Part shown: positions 8,134 to 16,005 of the stretch, piece by piece | Position numbering within the stretch: position 1 is the stretch's first letter | Layout of the letters: each line of letters starts with the position of its first letter | Source: Eubacterium sp. | GTDB lineage: Bacteria; Bacillota; Clostridia; Lachnospirales; Lachnospiraceae | DNA: 64,000 nt | Reading direction: 5' to 3' | Assembly: GCA_017619835.1 (NCBI GenBank) | Contig: JAFZRN010000008.1 | Coordinates: 89,490 to 153,489 of the forward strand | Translations under genes and position numbers: made by a program | Notes under the pieces: model-generated | What the model was told of the DNA's origin: nothing | Database searches by the model: none | The model's input: the letters and a program-made list of their open reading frames with translations, nothing else

Positions 8134-8169
8134 AACGTTGAGACAGTTGTGTTGATGACAAGAGTGTAA
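8134..8169 (+). pseudogene. Third orphan RlmD-type C-terminus (copy D, short-tail form)
   Basis: The frame at 8134-8169 reads NVETVVLMTRV and ends in TAA. HVETVVLL/M followed by one or two basic residues is the common end of RlmD/TrmA-type methyltransferases, distinct from the long YYRIK tail of copies A to C. It sits at the right boundary of the accessory region, 25 nt before the symporter gene. Only 11 codons match, so this rests on motif recognition and position. Confidence 0.5.
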
Positions 8170-8194
8170 TATTGCAAATGAGGAATCGTGTATT

Positions 8195-9142
8195 ATGAAA
8201 AAAATATCTGACTTTATAGGAAAATACATGGCAGTTATTGTTCTTGCTGTCAGTGTGCTTGCGTTGTTTATGCCAGTTACCTGTTTATGGATCCAGACCG
8301 GATGGATTAATTATCTGCTGATGATCGTGATGTTCGGTATGGGATTAACGATGAAGGCAGAGGATTTTGCTGTTGTTTTTACCAGACCGAGAGATGTGAT
8401 CATTGGATGTATGGCACAGTATCTTATTATGCCTGCACTTGCCTTTGGACTGGGAAGAATATTTGGCTTGCCTGAGGAACTTCTTGTCGGTGTGATCCTG
8501 GTGGGCACATGCCCCGGCGGAACGTCAAGTAATGTAATAACATATCTGTCAAAAGGCGATACAGCACTGTCAGTCGGAATGACAAGTATCAGTACCCTGC
8601 TTGCACCGATTCTTACACCGGCACTGACATATCTGTACCTGAGGACATCTGTGGAAGTGGATATAAAATCAATGTTCATATCTATTATTCAGGTAGTTCT
8701 GGTCCCAATCGGACTTGGGATGCTCGCTAATAAGATTTTTGCAAAATATACGACAAAGCTGAAGGATGTACTTCCTGTAGTTTCGATTACTGCAATATGT
8801 TTCATAGTAGCTGCAGTTGTATCTCATAACAGTGAGAATATTAAGACAACAGGTGCAGTGATAATTATCATAGTTATTCTCCATAATCTTCTGGGATATC
8901 TCCTTGGATATCTGACAGGAACTGTATTTAAGATGGATATATCCAGAAAGAAAGCAATCTCGATTGAGATAGGGATGCAGAATTCGGGACTTGCCACTAC
9001 GCTTGCAGCAAGTTCTTTTCCCAATCTGGCCATGGCAACAGTTCCGGGTGCGATGTTCTCTGTCTGGCATAATATTTCCGGAGCTATCCTTGCAGGTGTA
9101 TTTCGGAGAATAGATCAGGAACGAGAGAAAACATCCACATAA
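8195..9142 (+). CDS. Bile acid:sodium symporter family transporter (BASS)
   Basis: A 315-residue polytopic membrane protein of the BASS/SBF family, which couples Na+ to uptake of bile acids or small organic anions such as pyruvate and pantothenate. About nine or ten hydrophobic helices are visible. The diagnostic central segment is GTCPGGTSSNVITYLSKGD at about residues 107-125, followed by ALSVGMTSISTLLAPILTP. The C-terminal half has IEIGMQNSGLATTLA near 260, the second discontinuous-helix motif of the family. The substrate is unknown. It is a single gene, bounded on the left by the rlmD accessory region and on the right by a terminator at 9152-9179. Confidence 0.9.
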   Translation: MKKISDFIGKYMAVIVLAVSVLALFMPVTCLWIQTGWINYLLMIVMFGMGLTMKAEDFAVVFTRPRDVIIGCMAQYLIMPALAFGLGRIFGLPEELLVGVILVGTCPGGTSSNVITYLSKGDTALSVGMTSISTLLAPILTPALTYLYLRTSVEVDIKSMFISIIQVVLVPIGLGMLANKIFAKYTTKLKDVLPVVSITAICFIVAAVVSHNSENIKTTGAVIIIIVILHNLLGYLLGYLTGTVFKMDISRKKAISIEIGMQNSGLATTLAASSFPNLAMATVPGAMFSVWHNISGAILAGVFRRIDQEREKTST

Positions 9143-9151
9143 GGATTTGGT

Positions 9152-9179
9152 AGGGATACTTAAAAGGTATCCCTTTTTT
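9152..9179 (+). terminator. Rho-independent terminator after the BASS gene
   Basis: An 8-bp stem (9152-9159 with 9167-9174; AGGGATAC paired with GTATCCCT) encloses a 7-nt loop and is followed by a T-run to 9179. It lies 10 nt after the stop codon and separates the transporter from the LacI operon. Confidence 0.85.
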
Positions 9180-9302
9180 GTTGCTGGATAATATTATGTT
9201 AATCGTTAAACAACAAATTTTATTAAAAAGGCCTATATTATATAAAATTACATAAGCAGAAAGGCGCATTATGTTAATTTTATATGCAAAATATAAAAAT
9301 TA

Positions 9303-9331
9303 TTGACAAATCTGCATAATTGACGTATATT
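9303..9331 (+). promoter_or_regulatory. Sigma-A type promoter of the LacI-sugar ABC operon
   Basis: A consensus -35 TTGACA at 9303-9308 and a -10 TATATT at 9326-9331 are separated by exactly 17 nt, in an AT-rich stretch 49 nt before the LacI gene start. Transcription would begin near 9338. Confidence 0.8.
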
Positions 9332-9339
9332 TTTTTGTA

Positions 9340-9355
9340 GGTTTATCGATTTACC
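9340..9355 (+). promoter_or_regulatory. Candidate LacI-family operator
   Basis: The 16-base imperfect palindrome GGTTTATCGATTTACC has the central CG step typical of LacI-family operators and pairs at 12 of 16 positions. It lies just downstream of the predicted transcription start, where a bound repressor would block the promoter, which suggests autoregulation by the adjacent LacI protein. A weaker similar site (GTTAATCGTTAAAC) is at 9198-9211. Confidence 0.5.
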
Positions 9356-9379
9356 ATTTGAGACTAGTAAGGAGAAAAG

Positions 9380-10453
9380 ATGGTAACTCTTAAAGAAATA
9401 GCACAGTTATGCGATGTTTCACCTACGACAGTATCTAATGTTATCAACGGAAAAGCAAAGACCAGCGAAGAAACCAGACAAAAGATACTGCAGGTAATAG
9501 ATGAAACAGGATTTAAGCCGAATATTATGGCAAAAGGACTTAGGATCAAAAGTTCCAGGACGATTGCGATAATTGCTGAAGACCTGGCACAGTTCACCTC
9601 GCCTCCGATCATTGAAAGCATTATGGAGGCTTGTGAACAGAAGGATTACAGAGTCATTGTTCATAATCTTCGCCTTTATGACAGATGGCAGGATACATGG
9701 TACAACAAAAAAGGTGATTATAATTCTGTTATAAGTCCTGTTATCAATGATATTCTTTCGGCTCAGATAGATGGTGTTATATATGTTGCCGGTCATGCAA
9801 GAGTGATCAAAACATTTAATGATAACTTTGAATTGCCGGTAGTCATGTGCTATGCCTTCTCGGAATCAAGTGATATTCCGTCTGTCGTAATAGATGACGA
9901 AAAGGGTTCCTATGATATGGTCTCTTATCTGATAAGTAAAGGTCATAAGAGAATAGGATTCGTAGGAGGAAGAATGGATAATCTTCATACCGTACAGCGT
10001 CTGATGGGATACCAGAAGGCTATGTTTGAAAACGGTCTGTTGTTTGATCCGAATCTGGTATATTACGGTGACTGGTCAAGACAGTCGGGTTATGACGGTG
10101 CCAGCGTTCTGATAAAACAAAATGTTTCTGCTTTTTTTGGAATAGCAGATCGTATGACCGGTGGTATATATGATTATCTTTATGAGAATGAAATTGAGAT
10201 AGGCAGAGGTATATCGGTTGCAAGCTTTGATAATGAAAATATCTCTGAATATTTCAAACCGAGACTGACAACAACAGAACTGCCTCTCAGAGAAATCGGT
10301 AAAAGATCTGCTGAACTGTTGTTAAATAAACTTGAAAAGAAAAATGCTGATGGAATCGAAGAATCTTCTGATGAATCTGAAGACAGTAACGGTATTGACG
10401 TTATAAAAGTTCCCTGCAGATTAGTTATCAGAGATTCGGTTACATCTTTGTGA
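9380..10453 (+). CDS. LacI family transcriptional regulator
   Basis: A 357-residue regulator. The N terminus is a classic LacI helix-turn-helix with hinge (TLKEIAQLCDVSPTTVSNVING, ending in a PNIMAKGLR hinge helix near residue 55). A periplasmic-binding-protein-like effector domain follows, containing VVIDDEKGSYDMVSYLISKGHKRIGFVGG near 175-200 and the C-terminal dimer region with LTTTELPLREIGKRSAELLL near 300-320. The sugar effector is unknown. It heads the operon with two sugar permeases and a solute-binding protein, with only 47 nt to the first permease, so it most likely controls that import system and itself through the palindrome at 9340-9355. A negatively charged insertion (EESSDESEDSN) occurs near residue 335. 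Confidence 0.93.
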   Translation: MVTLKEIAQLCDVSPTTVSNVINGKAKTSEETRQKILQVIDETGFKPNIMAKGLRIKSSRTIAIIAEDLAQFTSPPIIESIMEACEQKDYRVIVHNLRLYDRWQDTWYNKKGDYNSVISPVINDILSAQIDGVIYVAGHARVIKTFNDNFELPVVMCYAFSESSDIPSVVIDDEKGSYDMVSYLISKGHKRIGFVGGRMDNLHTVQRLMGYQKAMFENGLLFDPNLVYYGDWSRQSGYDGASVLIKQNVSAFFGIADRMTGGIYDYLYENEIEIGRGISVASFDNENISEYFKPRLTTTELPLREIGKRSAELLLNKLEKKNADGIEESSDESEDSNGIDVIKVPCRLVIRDSVTSL

Positions 10454-10500
10454 TTAGGTTTTCTTCAGTATCATAAAAAAAATTAAGGGGGAGAAAAAGG

Positions 10501-11409
10501 GTGTCTAAGAAGAAGAAAAAATCATTTCAACTATTCTTGATGATTTTACCATTTCTCATTCTGGTTATCATATTCAGCTACTATCCGCTGTATGGATGGC
10601 GTTATGCTTTTTATGATTACAAACCACCAAAATCTCTGGCAAATTGTAATTTTGTAGGTTTCAAATGGTTTGCTTCTCTTGTGAACAGCAAAACAAAGCT
10701 TGAACAGTTAGGTCAGGTTTTGAAGAATACTTTCGCAATGAGTGGTATTACCGTAGGAACAAGCTGGCTTCCAATGCTTTTTGCGGTATTCCTTAACGAG
10801 ATTAGAAACAGCAAGTTCCGTAAGGTCATTCAGACAATGACCACATTACCGAACTTTGTAAGCTGGGTTATGGTTTACTCTATAGCATTTTCGATGTTCA
10901 ACAGTACAGGTATGATGAATTCACTGCTCATGAAGATGAACCTTATTCAGGAGCCAATCTTATTCCTGCAGCAGTCAAATCATGTCTGGTTCACACAGTG
11001 GCTATGGCTTACATGGAAGAACCTCGGATGGGCTGCGATCATGTATGTTGCAGCTATATCTAATATTGATCATGAAATGATTGAGGCTGCCATGGTTGAT
11101 GGGGCGTCAAGAATGCAGATCATCAGACATATTACTATTCCAAGTCTTCTGCCTACATACTTTGTACTTCTGATACTTAGTGTTGCAAACTTCCTGAACA
11201 ATGGTATGGAGCAGTACTACGTGTTCCAGAATGCATTCAACAAACAGTATATTCAGGTGCTTGACCTTTATGTTTATAACATTGCCATGGGTAGTGGTGG
11301 ATATCCTGTTTCCGTTGCGATAAGTATGCTGAAGAGTCTTGTCAGTGTCGTTTTGCTTCTTGGTGTTAATGGATTATCCAAGCTGATCAGAGGCGAGAGT
11401 ATTTTGTAG
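10501..11409 (+). CDS. Sugar ABC transporter permease, LplB-like
   Basis: A 302-residue inner-membrane permease of the binding-protein-dependent ABC importer class (MalF/LplB type). Six hydrophobic helices are visible, with the first at about residues 12-30. The EAA loop that docks the ATPase is IEAAMVDGASRMQIIRHITIPSL near 195-217. The N-terminal sequence YYPLYGWRYAFYDYKP is typical of the LplB subgroup associated with complex oligosaccharide import. The start is GTG at 10501 with a strong GGGGGAG ribosome site. It forms an operon with the second permease (14-nt gap) and the solute-binding lipoprotein. No ATPase gene is present; such systems share an MsmX-like ATPase encoded elsewhere. Confidence 0.92.
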   Translation: MSKKKKKSFQLFLMILPFLILVIIFSYYPLYGWRYAFYDYKPPKSLANCNFVGFKWFASLVNSKTKLEQLGQVLKNTFAMSGITVGTSWLPMLFAVFLNEIRNSKFRKVIQTMTTLPNFVSWVMVYSIAFSMFNSTGMMNSLLMKMNLIQEPILFLQQSNHVWFTQWLWLTWKNLGWAAIMYVAAISNIDHEMIEAAMVDGASRMQIIRHITIPSLLPTYFVLLILSVANFLNNGMEQYYVFQNAFNKQYIQVLDLYVYNIAMGSGGYPVSVAISMLKSLVSVVLLLGVNGLSKLIRGESIL

Positions 11410-11422
11410 TAGGGAGGAAGCG

Positions 11423-12349
11423 ATGAGTAAGAGTAAAAAAGGCGGATCCAAAGTCAAAATTGGTATTGGAGACCGTACACTGGAAGTATTCTGCTACGTT
11501 TTCTTTATAATAGTTGCATTCATATGCATGTATCCGTTCTATTATGTAATCATAAACAGTATCAGTGCCAATGATGTCAGTGCTCGAGGTGATGTAATCT
11601 TTTGGCCGATAAAGATGCATTTCCATAATTATACTTCTGCATTTCAGATAGAAGGACTTTTGAGAGCATTTATCATATCTGTTCTCAGAACAGTTATAGG
11701 TACAACTTTTACGGTTTTGGCTTCAGCATATCTCGGATATATGTTTACACTTGAGAAGATGTGGCTTAGAAAAGTATGGTATAGAATGATCGTTGCAACA
11801 ATGTACTTCAGTGCCGGAATCATACCATTATATGTTGTGATCATGAATATGCATCTGACTAATAATTTCTGGGTTTATATACTTCCGGTTATTGTTTCGC
11901 CATTCAATCTGGTTCTGACGAAAACCTTTGTTGAATCGGTACCGAAGGAAATAATGGAAGCGGCCGAGATAGACGGTGCGGGAACCATGAGAACCTTTGT
12001 ATCTATAGTAATTCCCGTTATAAAGCCTATTATGGCAACAGTTGCCATATTTTCTGCGGTTGCACAGTGGAATGCTTTCCAGGATGTTCTTCTGTTTATT
12101 ACAGATTCCAAGCTTTATCCGCTGCAGTTTGTGCTTTATCAGTATCTGAATCAGGCTAGTTCGCTTGCATCTCTGGCTCAGAGTACAACCAGTACACAGT
12201 CTCTTGCTGCAGCAGCAGCAACCTCACAGACTACAACAAGTGTACGTATGACTATAACCGTTATAGTGGTATTACCTATCATGCTTATATATCCTATTTT
12301 CCAGAAATACTTTGAAAAGGGTATCATGATCGGTGCTGTAAAAGGTTAA
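11423..12349 (+). CDS. Carbohydrate ABC transporter permease, LplC/YtcP-like
   Basis: A 308-residue partner permease (MalG/LplC type) with a first helix near residues 25-50 (FIIVAFICMYPFYYVIINS) and six predicted helices. The EAA loop is IMEAAEIDGAGTMRTFVSIVIPV near 175-197. The family-typical C-terminal end YFEKGIMIGAVKG is present. A low-complexity stretch rich in Ser/Thr/Ala/Gln (around residues 245-272, SLAQSTTSTQS and AAAAATSQTT) lies in the loop before the last helix and is longer than usual. It follows the LplB-like gene by 14 nt and is followed by an 87-nt gap with a hairpin before the binding protein. Confidence 0.92.
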   Translation: MSKSKKGGSKVKIGIGDRTLEVFCYVFFIIVAFICMYPFYYVIINSISANDVSARGDVIFWPIKMHFHNYTSAFQIEGLLRAFIISVLRTVIGTTFTVLASAYLGYMFTLEKMWLRKVWYRMIVATMYFSAGIIPLYVVIMNMHLTNNFWVYILPVIVSPFNLVLTKTFVESVPKEIMEAAEIDGAGTMRTFVSIVIPVIKPIMATVAIFSAVAQWNAFQDVLLFITDSKLYPLQFVLYQYLNQASSLASLAQSTTSTQSLAAAAATSQTTTSVRMTITVIVVLPIMLIYPIFQKYFEKGIMIGAVKG

Positions 12350-12383
12350 TTTTTCATAGTAACCATGTAACCAATATAAGCGT

Positions 12384-12401
12384 TTCCTGGTGCGCCGGGA
12401 A
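12384..12401 (+). promoter_or_regulatory. Intercistronic hairpin upstream of the solute-binding protein gene
   Basis: A 7-bp stem (12384-12390 with 12395-12401, TTCCTGG against CCGGGAA with one GU pair) and a 4-nt loop lie in the 87-nt gap between permease and binding-protein genes. There is no T-run, so it is not a simple terminator. Such hairpins often stabilise the downstream message, so that the binding protein exceeds the permeases. Confidence 0.45.
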
Positions 12402-12436
12402 GGGATTTAAAGGTATATAAAAAAGGAGGACAAAAA

Positions 12437-14224
12437 ATGAAGTCTAAGAAACTCGTTTCACTTGCACTTTCTGCAGCTATTGCAGCAACACTTTTAAGTG
12501 GATGCGGCGGTGGATCATCAAATAATAGTTCAAGTGGAACAACAGAGACAGCAGTAAGCTCTTCTGATTCAAGTTCTGATACGAGCTCTGATTCAGGTAG
12601 CGAATCTGCAAGTAGTGGAGAAGTAAACCATGATGAAACGTACACGGTTGATTTCTACAATGTAGCAGCTAACTTCCAGGGCGTTCAGCCGGGATGGTAT
12701 GGCAAGATAGTAAAAGATAAGTTCAATATGGAACTTAATATTATCGCGCCTCAGGTTGCAGGTGACAACGGAGCTCTCTATCAGACACGTTGTGCAGCAG
12801 GAAACCTTGGTGACCTTATTATTCTTGATAATGGCCCTGCATCAGAGTGTGTAGAGTCAGGACTCATTATGGATCTTACTGACATAATCAAGAATTATCC
12901 TAATCTTATGAAATTCCAGTCTCAGATTGAGCAGTTTAATTCACAGATTGGTGATGGTTCTAAGATTTATTGTATTCCTCTTGAGATGAATAACAATGGA
13001 CCTACAGATTATAAGCAGCAGCATGTTTATACATATCCACGTATGGGATGGGATATGTACACAGAAGCCGGTGCACCTGATCTTAAGAATACTGACGATC
13101 TTCTTGATTGCCTTAAGAAGATTCAGGATGCACATCCTACAAATGAGAATGGTGATCCTGCATATGCGATCAGCCTTTGGAAAGACTGGGACAGCCAGTT
13201 CAGCGAGAATGTTGCTCAGGTTACAAAGTGGTATGGACAGGAAGTTAATGGTTCTGTTCTTATAGGAACAGATAATTCAATCAAGCCTCTTACCGATAAG
13301 GACAGTGCATATTATAAGATGCTCAAGTTCTTCTATAAGGCTAATCAGATGGGCCTTGTAGATCCTGACTCAGCTACACAGGATTGGAATGAAATCGTTG
13401 CTAAGATGCAGGATAAGAGAATCTACCTCTATTGGTACAGCTGGCAGTATGGTTTCTGGAACAGCCCTGCAAGAGGTGAAGAGGGTGTTAACTATGTAGA
13501 GATTCCGGTAGCTGACACAAATCTTTATCAGCCATCAGATACATATTATGGTGATGGACGTGTTCTCTGTGTTGGTTCTCAGGTAAGTGATGAGAATTTA
13601 CTTAGACTTATGGAGTTCCTTGACTGGTATGCTTCACCGGAAGGTGTTCAGATTCAGCATGCAGGTACAGAAGGACTTACATATACAGTTGGTGATGATG
13701 GAAAATATGTTCCTACAGAAGATGGTCTTAACAGATTTTCAGCAGAAGTTGCAGTTCCTGAAGACATGGGTGGTGGAAACTGGAATGATGGTAACAATAT
13801 GATCAACCAGTGGATCGTTGCTTCATGTGATATCAACCCTAATACAGGCGAAGCTTACAGTGATCAGCTTTGGTCATCAACAATAGCTATGAACCAGACA
13901 AAGACTACAAAAGAATGGTCAGAGAAGTTTGGTGCAGCTGATGATGTTGAATATCTTAAAAAGAACAATATGATGACAGTAGTTCCCAGTATCAATATGA
14001 GTCTTGCTGTTGATACTACAGATATCAGCCTTGCCCGTGAGCAGTGCGGTAATGCGATTAAGGATGCATCTTGGAGAATGTTCTTCGCTTCAAACGATGA
14101 TGATTTCGAAGCTCAGTGGGATGCTATGGTTGAAGAGCTTAACGGACTTGGATGGGAAGATCTTGTAGCATTTGATACAGAAAAGTATCAGCCTGTTATC
14201 GAAGCAAGAAAAGATGCTCAGTAA
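12437..14224 (+). CDS. Extracellular solute-binding lipoprotein, LplA-like
   Basis: A 595-residue lipoprotein that captures substrate for the two upstream permeases. The signal peptide ends in the lipobox LLSGC with the lipidated cysteine at about residue 23, followed by a long Ser/Gly/Asp-rich linker (about residues 24-60). The mature part is a large bilobed sugar-binding domain of the LplA type, with aromatic-rich segments (YWYSWQYGFWN near 335; MEFLDWYASPEGVQIQ near 395) expected for carbohydrate stacking. It starts at ATG 12437 behind AAAAGGAGGA. Relatives bind complex oligosaccharides; the actual ligand is unknown. Transcription ends at the hairpin at 14267-14306. Confidence 0.92.
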   Translation: MKSKKLVSLALSAAIAATLLSGCGGGSSNNSSSGTTETAVSSSDSSSDTSSDSGSESASSGEVNHDETYTVDFYNVAANFQGVQPGWYGKIVKDKFNMELNIIAPQVAGDNGALYQTRCAAGNLGDLIILDNGPASECVESGLIMDLTDIIKNYPNLMKFQSQIEQFNSQIGDGSKIYCIPLEMNNNGPTDYKQQHVYTYPRMGWDMYTEAGAPDLKNTDDLLDCLKKIQDAHPTNENGDPAYAISLWKDWDSQFSENVAQVTKWYGQEVNGSVLIGTDNSIKPLTDKDSAYYKMLKFFYKANQMGLVDPDSATQDWNEIVAKMQDKRIYLYWYSWQYGFWNSPARGEEGVNYVEIPVADTNLYQPSDTYYGDGRVLCVGSQVSDENLLRLMEFLDWYASPEGVQIQHAGTEGLTYTVGDDGKYVPTEDGLNRFSAEVAVPEDMGGGNWNDGNNMINQWIVASCDINPNTGEAYSDQLWSSTIAMNQTKTTKEWSEKFGAADDVEYLKKNNMMTVVPSINMSLAVDTTDISLAREQCGNAIKDASWRMFFASNDDDFEAQWDAMVEELNGLGWEDLVAFDTEKYQPVIEARKDAQ

Positions 14225-14266
14225 ACTTTGATTTAATGAGTCGAAATAGTTAAAAGATAAACCTAT

Positions 14267-14306
14267 GTGTGACAAGGAGATTGATTCTTCTTGTCACACT
14301 TTTTTG
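14267..14306 (+). terminator. Strong rho-independent terminator of the sugar ABC operon
   Basis: The arms GTGTGACAAG (14267-14276) and CTTGTCACAC (14290-14299) pair perfectly and extend inward by four more pairs. A run of Ts follows at 14300-14305. It lies 43 nt after the binding-protein stop. Confidence 0.9.
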
Positions 14307-14307
14307 T

Positions 14308-14335
14308 TTGGATAATATAAATAATAGTATATAAT
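14308..14335 (+). promoter_or_regulatory. Predicted promoter of the enzyme cluster 14402-19563
   Basis: TTGGAT at 14308-14313 and TATAAT at 14330-14335 are 16 nt apart, just after the terminator. The stretch is very AT-rich, so other -10 boxes are possible. Confidence 0.5.
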
Positions 14336-14401
14336 ATAGTAAGATGACAGCTGGTAAGGGCAGATATCATAGTGTTGAAGCGATTCAAGGAGGAGCTTAT
14401 T

Positions 14402-15409
14402 TTGTCAGACAGAACATTTCGTGGTGTCGATATTGATGACGGATTAAAAATCAAGGATATAAAAGGTTATGGAGTAAGTGCGGCTGTTTTCGGGAGCGGC
14501 ACTTTGGAAACATATTGTTCGGGCAGCGGCCGCTATGGACAGGACTTTCCGGTGAACCCGGATATGCTTTTTCAGGCGGGCTCGGTCAGTAAACCTGTCT
14601 TTGCTTTAACTCTACTCAGATATGTGGATAAAGGGATAATAGATCTTGAAGCTGATCTTTCTGATGTGCTTTCGGATTTCATCAAGATTCCGATGACTTT
14701 TTCTGCACTGTTATCTCATACGGCAGGATTTAATGTGCATGGTTTCCCGGGATATCCGGCTGATACACCGCAAATGTCCCTTGAGGATGTACTCTTAGGA
14801 AAGGGTAATACACCTAAGCTTCGCAGGATCAAACCATACGGAGAACAGTTCTGGTATTCAGGTGGCGGCATCACACTTGCTGAACTCGCGTTTACGAGGA
14901 TAACAGATATAACTTTGCCGGAAGCTTTTATGAAGGAAGTTGCAAAACCACTTAATCTGACACGAAGCGGATATTTTCAACCTTTAGATAAAGATAAGGT
15001 GGATAACGCAGCTTTTGGTGGAAGACTTGGGATTAAAGAGAATCCTGAACTCGGATTTCATTATTATCCTGAACATGGTGCGGCAGGTTTCTGGTCAACA
15101 CCAACTGAGCTTGCACTGATCGGCAAGGAACTTAGCAGAAGTTACCGAAGGGGAGGGCTCATCAGTAAGAAGAGTGCCAGACGTATGATGACCCCGGTAA
15201 AAGGAAATTACGGACTTTGCATGTTCCTTGGTGATGAAAACCATCCCGAATTGGCCAGTCACGGAGGATGGAATGAGGGATTTCTGACGGACTTTAGATT
15301 CTCTCTTAAAAAAGATATTTGTACGGTAGTAATGATTAACAGAGCAAATTTTCCGACAGCAAAAGCTTCAGCGGATATCGGTATTATGCTCTATGACAGT
15401 TTGAAGTAA
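14402..15409 (+). CDS. Serine hydrolase, class C beta-lactamase fold
   Basis: A 335-residue protein of the beta-lactamase/penicillin-binding-protein-like esterase family (PF00144). The nucleophile motif is SVSK (Ser61-Lys64), the tyrosine motif region is WYSGGG near 158, and HGGWNEG near 285 corresponds to the third conserved motif. I place the start at TTG 14402 because AAGGAGG at 14387-14393 sits 8 nt upstream; an earlier in-frame TTG at 14372 lacks such a site. There is no signal peptide, so it acts in the cytoplasm, probably as an esterase or peptidase and not as a drug-inactivating enzyme. It is the first gene of a seven-gene run with short gaps. Confidence 0.85.
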   Translation: MSDRTFRGVDIDDGLKIKDIKGYGVSAAVFGSGTLETYCSGSGRYGQDFPVNPDMLFQAGSVSKPVFALTLLRYVDKGIIDLEADLSDVLSDFIKIPMTFSALLSHTAGFNVHGFPGYPADTPQMSLEDVLLGKGNTPKLRRIKPYGEQFWYSGGGITLAELAFTRITDITLPEAFMKEVAKPLNLTRSGYFQPLDKDKVDNAAFGGRLGIKENPELGFHYYPEHGAAGFWSTPTELALIGKELSRSYRRGGLISKKSARRMMTPVKGNYGLCMFLGDENHPELASHGGWNEGFLTDFRFSLKKDICTVVMINRANFPTAKASADIGIMLYDSLK

Positions 15410-15425
15410 ATTGGATGAGACAGAA

Positions 15426-15998
15426 ATGATTACTGATAAAGCTATCGAATATATAACTGAACTATTCATGGGAAATTCCGGCGGACATGATAAAGAGCAT
15501 ACACTTCGGGTGTATCATAATGCCATGCAGATAGCAGATGGTGAGGCGGAGTGTGATAGAGAAATAGTAGCACTTGCTGCATTACTTCATGATGCAGATG
15601 ATCATAAACTTTTTAATACAGAAAACGATCAGAATGCCAGAGCATTTCTTAAAGAAAATAATGTTCCTGATGATAGGATAGATAGAATCTGCGAAGCTAT
15701 AAATTCTGTATCATTCAGCAAGAATCAGGGAAAGATTCCGGAGACGATTGAGGGGAAGATTGTACAGGATGCAGACAGGCTTGATGCGATGGGAGCTATC
15801 GGGATAGCAAGAACATTTGCATATGGTGGAGAACATGGACGTTCAATATCGGAATCTGTTCAGCACTTTCATGAAAAGTTACTTCTCTTAAAGGATTTGA
15901 TGAATACTGAGACGGCAAAGAGACTTGCTTTAAGCAGACATGAATTTCTTGAGAGTTACATAAACGAATTGGATGCAGAAATAGGTGAAGAAGGATAG
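15426..15998 (+). CDS. HD domain phosphohydrolase (YedJ/YpgQ-like)
   Basis: A 190-residue metal-dependent phosphohydrolase. The HD signature is spread in the family order: GGHDKEHTLRVYHNA (about residues 19-33), ALLHDADDHKLF near 60, and a later metal ligand in VQDADRLDAMGAIGIART near 110. This pattern matches the YedJ/YpgQ group, proposed nucleotide pyrophosphatases or phosphatases; the substrate is uncertain. The ATG at 15426 has GGATGAG upstream; a TTG at 15411 is possible but has no ribosome site. It follows the serine hydrolase by 16 nt and is followed 7 nt later by GrpB. Confidence 0.8.
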   Translation: MITDKAIEYITELFMGNSGGHDKEHTLRVYHNAMQIADGEAECDREIVALAALLHDADDHKLFNTENDQNARAFLKENNVPDDRIDRICEAINSVSFSKNQGKIPETIEGKIVQDADRLDAMGAIGIARTFAYGGEHGRSISESVQHFHEKLLLLKDLMNTETAKRLALSRHEFLESYINELDAEIGEEG

Positions 15999-16005
15999 AA
16001 ACGGT

